From: Candidatus Omnitrophota bacterium
Lineage (GTDB): Bacteria; Omnitrophota; Gorgyraeia; 1-14-0-20-64-10
NCBI GenBank assembly: GCA_023248095.1
Contig: JAHFFF010000115.1
Span: 1 to 5,641 of the forward strand
Direction: 5' to 3'
Length of the DNA: 5,641 bases
Each line of letters begins with the position of its first letter. Position 1 is the stretch's first letter. The position numbers and the translations under genes were made by a program. The notes under the pieces are model-generated. The model was not told where the DNA came from. It searched no databases and saw only the letters and a list, made by a program, of their open reading frames with translations. Shown here one piece after another: positions 1-5,632 of this stretch.

Positions 1-671
1 AGCGCTACGCCGTCTCCAAGGCGGTGGATCCCGATAAGGACCAGTCGTACGTTTTATTCCAGCTGACGCAGGAACAGCTGAGCCGCCTGACCTTGCCGAT
101 GGGCAAACTGACCAAGGCTCAGGTGCGGGAGCTTGCCCATCGAGCCGGCCTTTCCGTGGCGGATAAGCCGGAGTCGATGGAACTCTGCTTCATTCCGGAC
201 GGGGATACCAAAGGTTTCTTGCGTGCCCGTGCCCCGCAGGCCTTCGTGCCGGGTGAAATCGTGGATCGGGCTGGAACAGTTCTCGGGACCCACCAGGGGA
301 TCGCTGCCTACACCGTTGGACAGCGCAAGGGCCTCGGGATTGCTCATCCGAAGCCGTTGTACGTTCTGCAGGTGGATCCGGCGGCGAACCGCGTAGTCGT
401 CGGAGAGGAAGAGGAACTGGCCGCTCATTTCTGCCGGGTGAAGGAGGTCCACTGGATGGCGATCCCATCTCTGTTGGAGCCGATTGAAGCGACGGTCAAG
501 GTCCGCTATCGCAGCGATGCGTTGCCGGCCCGCTTGGTACCCGATGCCGATGGTATCCGTGTAGAATTTCATCAGCCGGTCAAGGGCGGCATCAGTCCCG
601 GCCAGGCAGCCGTCTTCTACGACGGAGCAATCGTCCTCGGCGGCGGCTGGATCGCGCGGGATACCGCATGA
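1..671 (+). CDS. mnmA: tRNA-specific 2-thiouridylase MnmA, 3' part (5' end outside window)
   Basis: MnmA is a cytoplasmic PP-loop ATPase that adenylates U34 in the anticodon of tRNA-Lys, tRNA-Glu and tRNA-Gln and replaces its 2-oxygen with sulfur from a persulfide relay. The reading frame is open from base 3, so the N-terminal half with the PP-loop and first catalytic cysteine is missing. Visible hallmarks are KDQSY (codons around 36-50), a LADK-like VADKPES stretch, and ELCFIPDGD, whose cysteine codon at 186-188 matches the second catalytic cysteine (E. coli Cys199). YTVGQRKGLGI follows near base 310-345. The C-terminal beta-barrel domain ends with SPGQAAVFYDG and VLGGGWI, as in full-length family members, so the 3' end is intact. 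The stop TGA overlaps the ATG of the next gene, which suggests translational coupling. Identification is secure from these motifs. Confidence 0.96.
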   Translation, partial: RYAVSKAVDPDKDQSYVLFQLTQEQLSRLTLPMGKLTKAQVRELAHRAGLSVADKPESMELCFIPDGDTKGFLRARAPQAFVPGEIVDRAGTVLGTHQGIAAYTVGQRKGLGIAHPKPLYVLQVDPAANRVVVGEEEELAAHFCRVKEVHWMAIPSLLEPIEATVKVRYRSDALPARLVPDADGIRVEFHQPVKGGISPGQAAVFYDGAIVLGGGWIARDTA

Positions 672-919
672 GCGAAGGCAAAGGAGGACCCTCCATTTTG
701 GGGCACATGGATCAGCGACTCCTGTTGGGGCCTCTCATCGTGTGGCTGGCCCAAGCCGGTTTTCCGAACGCGGAATTTGAGTTGAAAGGTGATCTGTTGG
801 TGGTGAAGCTTGATCCGGCCGGCCGCAGTCGCCTTCTAGCAGATTCCGATCTGCGCAGCCGACTCGTTGCGCAAGCCCGATCACTCGGTTTCTCCCGTCT
901 CGCCCTGGAGTTGGTCTGA
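668..919 (+). CDS. Small protein resembling the isolated C-terminal domain of LarE
   Basis: This 83-residue protein has no catalytic PP-loop. Residues about 30-83 follow the pattern of the C-terminal end of LarE, the sacrificial sulfur transferase of nickel-pincer cofactor synthesis: GF, then an alternating strand with GD followed by hydrophobics (residues 41-48), D-P-x-x-x-x-R-L-L (49-57), an LR-x-R-L-V helix, and LGFSRLALEL (73-82), comparable to LGFRYVTLDL in LarE. The comparison is from memory. The ATG lies in an ATGA overlap with mnmA. A strong Shine-Dalgarno (AAAGGAGG, 680-687) lies inside this reading frame, 10 nt before an in-frame TTG at 698 and 19 nt before an ATG at 707. Translation may therefore start later, giving about 73 or 70 residues, and either version keeps the domain. 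The function is unknown. Its place between two PP-loop tRNA-modification genes suggests an accessory or RNA/nucleotide-related role, but that is inference. Confidence 0.75.
   Translation: MSEGKGGPSILGHMDQRLLLGPLIVWLAQAGFPNAEFELKGDLLVVKLDPAGRSRLLADSDLRSRLVAQARSLGFSRLALELV
680..687 (+). promoter_or_regulatory. Internal Shine-Dalgarno that may set the start of the small gene
   Basis: AAAGGAGG is a near-perfect ribosome binding site just inside the small gene. It is 10 nt from TTG 698 and 19 nt from ATG 707, whereas ATG 668 has only weak purine-rich sequence before it. GGAG at 683-686 can pair with CTCC at 691-694 around a four-base loop, so the site may be partly masked. It could also be coincidental, since it encodes Lys-Gly-Gly. 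Confidence 0.45.
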
Positions 920-921
920 AG

Positions 922-994
922 GGCGGCGTAGCTCAGTTGGCAGAGCAAGGGACTCATAAGCCCTAGGTCAGTGGTTCGATTCCACTCGCCGCCA
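922..994 (+). tRNA. tRNA with anticodon CAU, probably elongator tRNA-Met
   Basis: A 73-nt cloverleaf folds cleanly by eye. The acceptor stem GGCGGCG (922-928) pairs fully with CGCCGCC (987-993), with discriminator A at 994. The D stem is GCTC/GAGC (931-934, 943-946). The anticodon loop CTCATAA (953-959) carries CAT at 955-957. The variable loop is AGGTC, and the T stem AGTGG/CCACT encloses TTCGATT (975-981). CCA is not encoded. G1-C72 is paired, and the GGG run is at 28-30 rather than 29-31, so this is not an initiator tRNA. A CAU anticodon also occurs in the tRNA-Ile2 that TilS modifies. The acceptor start GGC..CG resembles E. coli elongator Met more than Ile2, and the E. coli TilS determinants C4-G69 and C5-G68 are G-C reversed here. 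Met is favoured but Ile2 is not excluded. The anticodon stem has an A31-G39 mismatch (952, 960). The gene lies 2 nt after one stop codon and 7 nt before the tilS start. Confidence 0.95.
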
Positions 995-1001
995 AATTCT
1001 T

Positions 1002-2039
1002 ATGAATACCTTTCTCGACACAGTCCGCTCAACCATCGCAAAGCATCGGATGCTCCAAAGGGGACGCCGTCTTCTCGTTGGGGTTTCCGGCGGGCCGGAC
1101 TCCCTTGCCTTGTTATCGGCGCTGGTGGCTCTTCGGCAGGATTACCGGTTGACCCTGTGGGCGGCTTACGTCGACCACGGATTGCGGCCGGCCGCTGCCC
1201 GCCGTGAGGCTCGCCTCGTGAGCCAAGTGGCTTCCAGCTTGGGTGTGAAAACGGACGTGATCACCCGGCCTGTTGTGAAAAGGAAGGCCGAGTCTTTGGA
1301 AGCAGCGGCGCGAAGCATCCGCTACGATGCCTTGGCGCAATTGGCGCGCCGGCATCGCTGCCAGGCAATTGCGCTCGGGCACACGGCCGATGATCAGGCC
1401 GAGACGGTGCTTATGTGGATTCTCCGAGGCGCTGGTACTACGGGACTGGCGGGGATCCCTCCCGTGCGCGAAATCCAACGGGAGCCAACGAGGAGAAAGC
1501 AAGGGGGCAACGGGCTAAAGGAACCGAGGCTTAGGGTTATCCGTCCCTTGATCCACTGCTCCAGGGCGGAGGTCTTAGAATTCCTGAAGGCTCAAGGGAT
1601 CCGCCCTCTTCTGGACCGGAGCAATCTTTCACGCCGGTTCATGCGCAACCGCATCCGGCGTGATCTGCTGTCCACCTTGGAGCAGGAGTACAGTCCTCAG
1701 GTCCGCAGGCATCTGTGTGATCTTGCGGAACTCCTTCGGGAGGATTTGGAGTGGATGAAGAAAGAGGCTCGCAGCCAGTTCCGGCGGGTGGCCCATATAG
1801 GGAAGTCCTCTGTTCGGCTGGACCGGTCCCGCCTAAGGGATCTCCATCCGGCCCTGCGAAGGTCCGTTCTCCGGCTGGCGACGGAACGCCTGCAGGGCAA
1901 TGGACACGGTTTCGGGCTCCGGAATTGGGAGATGCTGGATAGGCTTCTCCTGGAAAACGGCCGGGGGGCCGTGGATCTACCCCATGGGTTCCGGGCTGAG
2001 GCGGTGAGAGGGAACCGTCTGATTTTGGTTCGACGGTAG
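1002..2039 (+). CDS. tilS: tRNA(Ile)-lysidine synthetase TilS, short form
   Basis: TilS ligates lysine to C34 of the CAU anticodon of tRNA-Ile2 using ATP. The resulting lysidine makes the tRNA read AUA and accept isoleucine. The 345-residue protein has the N-type PP-loop SGGPDS (29-34), VDHGLRP (57-63), the family motif GHTADDQAETVL (126-137) and GAGTTGLAGIPP (143-154), then RPLI and DRSN....RNRIRRDLL (about 206-223). A helical substrate-binding region follows and ends in DLPHGFRAE...GNRLIL. It stops there, so the extra C-terminal domain of long forms such as E. coli (about 430 residues) is absent, as in short TilS proteins like that of Aquifex. A basic insertion lies at about 157-175. ATG 1002 gives the normal N-terminus (about 28 residues before the PP-loop), but no Shine-Dalgarno precedes it, because the tRNA ends only 7 nt upstream. 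ftsH follows after 25 nt, a common pairing. Confidence 0.97.
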   Translation: MNTFLDTVRSTIAKHRMLQRGRRLLVGVSGGPDSLALLSALVALRQDYRLTLWAAYVDHGLRPAAARREARLVSQVASSLGVKTDVITRPVVKRKAESLEAAARSIRYDALAQLARRHRCQAIALGHTADDQAETVLMWILRGAGTTGLAGIPPVREIQREPTRRKQGGNGLKEPRLRVIRPLIHCSRAEVLEFLKAQGIRPLLDRSNLSRRFMRNRIRRDLLSTLEQEYSPQVRRHLCDLAELLREDLEWMKKEARSQFRRVAHIGKSSVRLDRSRLRDLHPALRRSVLRLATERLQGNGHGFGLRNWEMLDRLLLENGRGAVDLPHGFRAEAVRGNRLILVRR

Positions 2040-2049
2040 GGTGCGAATC

Positions 2050-2058
2050 TGGTAAACT
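2050..2058 (+). promoter_or_regulatory. Possible extended -10 promoter element in front of ftsH
   Basis: The 25-nt tilS-ftsH gap is AT-rich compared with its surroundings and contains TGGTAAACT, which fits the extended -10 pattern TGnTAnnnT. A transcript starting about 7 nt downstream would begin at or next to the ATG at 2065, giving a leaderless ftsH mRNA. No well-spaced -35 box is visible; TTGGTT at 2025-2030 is 22 nt away, which is too far. This is a weak call from sequence alone. Confidence 0.25.
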
Positions 2059-2064
2059 AATTTT

Positions 2065-4020
2065 ATGGCCAACCCCATGCGGCAGGATGCGAAGAAGGGC
2101 CCGGTGCCGTTAGGCTCACCAGGCAACCGTTCACCGGAGAGTCGTTGGTTCCGCTTCGGGGTTTGGTTGGTCTTGGGCCTGACCTTCTTCTACTATCTGT
2201 ACCGGTTGGGTTCTCTCTCGACGTCCGGCATTCCTCAGGAGATCTCTTACGGCGAGTTTTACCAGTGGCTTTCTTCCGAACCCAGTGCGCACAAGATTCG
2301 AGAGGCCATTCGGACGGAGAACATCATCCGGGGTGAGACCGAGGACGGCCGGCGTTTCATCGTGAATATCCCGGAGAATGATCCGGATGTCATGCGTCTT
2401 CTGCGGGACAGGGTGCCTCACTTTAGGCTGGAGCCACCCAGGACCTTCTGGCTCAGTTTCTTCTTCAACCTTGCCGGGCCTCTGCTCTTCCTGGGTGTTT
2501 TCTGGCTGCTTCTCTATCGGGGTGCCGCCCAGGGTGGGGGCCGCATCCTTTCCTTCGGCAAGAGCAAGGCGCGTGCGTCCAACCCGGAGTCTGAAGGCCA
2601 CCGGGTGACCTTTGCGGATGTAGCCGGTGTTAAGGAAGCGAAGGAGGAGCTTCAGGAGGTCATCGAGTTTCTCAAGGATCCTCGCAAATTCCAGCGCTTG
2701 GGCGGAAAAATCCCGAAGGGTGTCTTGTTGCTAGGTCCCCCGGGTTGTGGAAAAACCCTTTTAGCCAAGGCTGTCGCGGGCGAGGCAGGGGTGCCGTTCT
2801 ACTCGATCAGCGGCTCCGATTTTGTGGAGATGTTTGTGGGGGTCGGGGCGAGCCGTGTGCGGGATCTGTTCGAGCAGGCTAAGAAATCGGCGAAGGTCTC
2901 CGGGCATGGTTGCATCATCTTCATCGATGAGATTGACGCCGTGGGCCGCCAGCGCTTTGCCGGCATCGGAGGCGGGCATGATGAGCGGGAACAGACCCTG
3001 AATGCCTTGCTGGTCGAGATGGATGGTTTCAATACCCAGGAGGGTGTGATCTTGGTGGCGGCGACGAACCGCCCGGACGTGCTGGACCCGGCCTTGTTGA
3101 GGCCGGGCCGGTTTGACCGACAGATCGTGGTGGATCGGCCGGACCTCGTCGGGCGCGAGGAGATCCTGCGGGTTCACGTGCGAAAGCTCAAGCTGGCCAA
3201 GGAGGTCGACTTAAGGATCATTGCCCGGCAGACGCCCGGTTTTTCCGGCGCGGATCTGGCCAACCTGTGCAACGAGGCGGCCCTCTTGGCGGCCCGGAAC
3301 AACAGGGAGTCGGTGGAGATGAAGGAGATGGAGGCCGCCATCGAGCGGGTGATGGCCGGACCGGAACGGAAGTCACGGGTCATCTCCCCCTACGAAAAAT
3401 CCATCGTGGCTTGTCACGAGGCGGGGCATGCCCTTGTCTCCATGATGGTGCCCGGCGCGGACCCACTGCACAAGGTTTCCATCATCCCGCGAGGTGCCGC
3501 CGCACTCGGTTATACGATGCAGACACCGCTGGAGGATCGCTACCTCATGACCCGCGCGGAAATCATGGCCAAGCTGACCGTCCTGTTGGGAGGCCGCAGC
3601 GCCGAGGAGCTCGTCTTTCAGGAGATTACCACGGGGGCTCAAAACGATTTGGAGGTGGCGACGGATATCGCCCGCCGGATGGTCTGCGAGTACGGCATGA
3701 GCGACCGTATGGGGAGTCTCACCTTCGGCAAGCGAGAAGGGATGGTTTTCTTGGGGCGCGACATCGTGGAAGAGCGGAACTATTCTGACCAAACCGCGGT
3801 GGCCATCGATGAAGAGGTTCGGCGGATTATTCAGGAGGCCCACGACCGCGCCCGATCCATCTTGACTCAGCACAAGGACCGATTAAAACGCCTGGCCGAT
3901 ACCTTGCTGGAGAAAGAGGTCCTGGATGGCGATGAGGCCAAGAGGATCGTCATGGCGGATGAATCGTCGGATGAGGTCCCGCCCGCCGGCCCTGGCCAGG
4001 CGGAACAGATTCCCGGATAG
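2065..4020 (+). CDS. ftsH: ATP-dependent zinc metalloprotease FtsH
   Basis: FtsH is a membrane-anchored AAA+ protease. It forms hexamers that extract and degrade misfolded membrane proteins and short-lived regulators at the inner membrane. The 651 residues are in family order. A basic, proline-rich N-terminal tail (1-28) leads into TM1 (about 29-48). A periplasmic domain with SYGEFYQWL and TM2 (about 128-150) follow. The ATPase domain has Walker A GPPGCGKT (224-231), Walker B IIFIDEID (284-291) and the second region of homology AATNRPDVLDPALLRPGRFD (332-351) with arginine fingers R346 and R349. The protease domain has HEAGH (451-455) and a third zinc ligand D528 in the QND motif. The tail ends in an acidic/proline-rich linker (about 631-651). 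All catalytic residues are present. There is an insertion of about five residues (around 275-282, SAKVSGHG) just before Walker B. No clear Shine-Dalgarno precedes the ATG. tilS is upstream and folP downstream. Confidence 0.98.
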   Translation: MANPMRQDAKKGPVPLGSPGNRSPESRWFRFGVWLVLGLTFFYYLYRLGSLSTSGIPQEISYGEFYQWLSSEPSAHKIREAIRTENIIRGETEDGRRFIVNIPENDPDVMRLLRDRVPHFRLEPPRTFWLSFFFNLAGPLLFLGVFWLLLYRGAAQGGGRILSFGKSKARASNPESEGHRVTFADVAGVKEAKEELQEVIEFLKDPRKFQRLGGKIPKGVLLLGPPGCGKTLLAKAVAGEAGVPFYSISGSDFVEMFVGVGASRVRDLFEQAKKSAKVSGHGCIIFIDEIDAVGRQRFAGIGGGHDEREQTLNALLVEMDGFNTQEGVILVAATNRPDVLDPALLRPGRFDRQIVVDRPDLVGREEILRVHVRKLKLAKEVDLRIIARQTPGFSGADLANLCNEAALLAARNNRESVEMKEMEAAIERVMAGPERKSRVISPYEKSIVACHEAGHALVSMMVPGADPLHKVSIIPRGAAALGYTMQTPLEDRYLMTRAEIMAKLTVLLGGRSAEELVFQEITTGAQNDLEVATDIARRMVCEYGMSDRMGSLTFGKREGMVFLGRDIVEERNYSDQTAVAIDEEVRRIIQEAHDRARSILTQHKDRLKRLADTLLEKEVLDGDEAKRIVMADESSDEVPPAGPGQAEQIPG

Positions 4021-4051
4021 CTCTGAAACCCGCTCGCATCTCTTCCCGAAG

Positions 4052-4906
4052 GTGAAAAGGTCTCCTCTTGAACTCCTGTGCGGGTCTTTTCGTTTGAAGC
4101 TGGGTGGACGGACCCTGCTCATGGGCATCCTCAATGTGACTCCCGATTCCTTCAGCGATGGGGGGCGCTATCTCTCCATCCGCCGGGCGGTCGCGCACGC
4201 ATTAAGGATGCAGGAGGAGGGGGCGGATCTCATCGACGTGGGAGGCGAATCCACACGCCCGGGCGCCAAGCCGGTGCCTGCCCAAGAAGAGATCCGGCGC
4301 ATCCTGCCTGTTTTGGATCGGCTGACCGGCAAGCTGCGCATCCCGATCTCCGTCGATACCTCAAAGGCCGCGGTGGCCAAGGCGGCCCTTTGTGCGGGTG
4401 CTAGTTTAGTGAACGACGTCACCGCGTTGCGGGATCCCGCCATGGCGGAGGTTGTCGCGCTGGCCGGCGTCCCCGTGATCCTCATGCACATGCGTGGCTC
4501 CCCGAAGACGATGCAGCGGAAGGCAATCTACCGCCGGGTTGTCCCAGAGGTGCTGGCGGAACTCAAACAGTCCATCAAGAAAGCGATCGCCGCCGGGATC
4601 TCCCGGCGCCAGATCCTCATTGATCCCGGCATCGGTTTTTCCAAGCGGCCGGAACAGAGCCTGGCGATTCTCCAAGGCCTGGGGAGATTCAAGGAGCTTG
4701 GTTTTCCACTGGTGGTCGGTCCTTCCCGGAAGTCATTCATCGGGCATGTGCTGGGTACGGAGGTGGAGGATCGCCTGTTCGGAACGGCGGCCGCCGTTTC
4801 TCTGGCGGTGATGCACGGGGCGGATGTGGTGCGCGTTCACGACGTGGGTGCCATGCGCCAGGTGGTCGCCGTCAGCGAAGCCATCCTTCGCGCAGGTAAG
4901 GGTTAA
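4052..4906 (+). CDS. folP: Dihydropteroate synthase FolP
   Basis: FolP condenses 6-hydroxymethyl-7,8-dihydropterin pyrophosphate with p-aminobenzoate to give 7,8-dihydropteroate in folate synthesis, and is the target of sulfonamides. The TIM barrel shows all signature loops: MGILNVTPDSFSDGG (24-38), GADLIDVGGESTRPG (57-71), ISVDTSK (99-105, D102), the NDV motif (121-123), ILMHMRG (143-149), IDPGIGFSK (190-198, pterin-binding D191), GPSRKSFIG (223-231, K227) and VRVHDV near the end. The start is uncertain. GTG 4052 gives 284 residues with an N-terminus of usual length (LLCGSFRLKLGGRTLLMG), 31 nt after the ftsH stop, but has only weak GAAG before it. In-frame ATGs at 3926, 3932, 3959 and 3971 lie inside ftsH and would add an arginine-rich extension with no family counterpart. 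pdxJ starts on the base after the stop codon, so the two are probably co-translated. Confidence 0.96.
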   Translation: MKRSPLELLCGSFRLKLGGRTLLMGILNVTPDSFSDGGRYLSIRRAVAHALRMQEEGADLIDVGGESTRPGAKPVPAQEEIRRILPVLDRLTGKLRIPISVDTSKAAVAKAALCAGASLVNDVTALRDPAMAEVVALAGVPVILMHMRGSPKTMQRKAIYRRVVPEVLAELKQSIKKAIAAGISRRQILIDPGIGFSKRPEQSLAILQGLGRFKELGFPLVVGPSRKSFIGHVLGTEVEDRLFGTAAAVSLAVMHGADVVRVHDVGAMRQVVAVSEAILRAGKG

Positions 4907-5632
4907 ATGCCGCGGCTGGGTGTCAACGTCGATCATGTGGCCACGCTCCGCCAGGCGCGGGGCGGCAAGAACCCCAGTCCCCTTTGGGCGGCTGTCGAGG
5001 CTCAACGGGCCGGGTGCGACAGCATTGTCTGCCATCTCCGAGAGGATCGCCGCCACATTCAGGATCAAGATCTGCCGCTCCTCAAGCGCAGGTTACGGTT
5101 ACCCCTCAATCTGGAGATGGGGGCCCATCCGGAGATTGTCCGGATCGCATGCAGGGTCAAGCCTGACCAGGCCACGCTGGTTCCGGAGCGGCGTCAGGAG
5201 CTCACCACGGAGGGCGGGCTGGATCTCTATAGAGGAAGGCAGCGGGTTTCGCGGGCGATTCGGCAACTGACCAGCTCCGGAATTCGCGTGAGCCTCTTCA
5301 TCGATCCGGACGCGAGGCAAGTGGAGTTGGCTGGTAAACTCGGTGTGCCCATGGTCGAGCTCCACACCGGCCGTTATGCCGAAGCGCGCACGGCCGATGT
5401 ACGCAGGCGTGCCTTGAGGGATTTGAAGGCCGCAGCTCGTCAGGCGAAGGAGGCAGGTTTAGCGGTGGCGGCCGGCCACGGATTGGACTACCATAATGTG
5501 CGGCCTGTGGCGGTGATTCCGGAGGTGGAGGAATTGAACATCGGATTTTCCATCGTCGCTCGTGCGATGGAGGCAGGGATTTATCAGGCGGTGCGGGGGA
5601 TGGTGGCATTGGTGCAGGGAGGTCCTCGATGA
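4907..5632 (+). CDS. pdxJ: Pyridoxine 5'-phosphate synthase PdxJ
   Basis: PdxJ closes the pyridine ring of vitamin B6 by condensing 1-deoxy-D-xylulose 5-phosphate with 3-amino-1-hydroxyacetone 1-phosphate, in the DXP-dependent pathway. The 241 residues match the family length. Visible motifs are LGVNVDHVATLRQARG (4-19), HLREDRRHI (43-51, H43 equivalent to E. coli H45), NLEM with E70 (E. coli E72), LVPERRQELTTEGGLD, VSLFIDPD, ELHTGRYA, and AGHGLDYHNV (189-198, H191 equivalent to E. coli H193). All three catalytic residues are therefore present. Where E. coli has NIGH (H216), this protein has NIGF (F214), close to the phosphate-binding loop. The ATG directly follows the folP TAA, with AAGGG at 4898-4902 as a closely spaced ribosome binding site. 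The stop overlaps the next gene's start (ATGA). The presence of PdxJ implies the DXP-dependent B6 route rather than PdxS/PdxT. Confidence 0.97.
   Translation: MPRLGVNVDHVATLRQARGGKNPSPLWAAVEAQRAGCDSIVCHLREDRRHIQDQDLPLLKRRLRLPLNLEMGAHPEIVRIACRVKPDQATLVPERRQELTTEGGLDLYRGRQRVSRAIRQLTSSGIRVSLFIDPDARQVELAGKLGVPMVELHTGRYAEARTADVRRRALRDLKAAARQAKEAGLAVAAGHGLDYHNVRPVAVIPEVEELNIGFSIVARAMEAGIYQAVRGMVALVQGGPR
5616..5622 (+). promoter_or_regulatory. Strong Shine-Dalgarno for the gene entering at the right edge
   Basis: AGGGAGG lies 6 nt before the ATG at 5629, an ideal distance. It supports the reality of the gene that begins there, and it is the best-placed ribosome binding site in the window. Confidence 0.75.

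Noticed and set aside
54..572. Open reading frame of 172 codons on the minus strand across mnmA
   Set aside because: It lies wholly antisense to clearly conserved MnmA sequence, has no recognisable motif, and is the kind of shadow expected in GC-rich coding DNA.
922..994. Initiator tRNA-fMet
   Set aside because: The first acceptor pair is G-C rather than mismatched, and the three G-C pairs expected at 29-31/39-41 are broken by A31-G39.
2040..2064. Terminator between tilS and ftsH
   Set aside because: No inverted repeat with a T-run is present. The gap is only 25 nt and the T-rich part has no stem before it.
3373..3873. 166-codon minus-strand frame inside ftsH, and a 173-codon plus-strand frame at 3267-3788
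   Set aside because: Both overlap the conserved zinc-protease domain of FtsH in other frames. The composition is low-complexity and arginine/glycine- or histidine-rich, with no independent signs of a gene.
3926..4051. N-terminally extended FolP starting inside ftsH
   Set aside because: The added residues are an arginine-rich shifted reading of the FtsH tail with no counterpart in dihydropteroate synthases. GTG 4052 gives a normal length.
4021..4051. Regulatory element or terminator between ftsH and folP
   Set aside because: The gap is 31 nt with no convincing hairpin or promoter.
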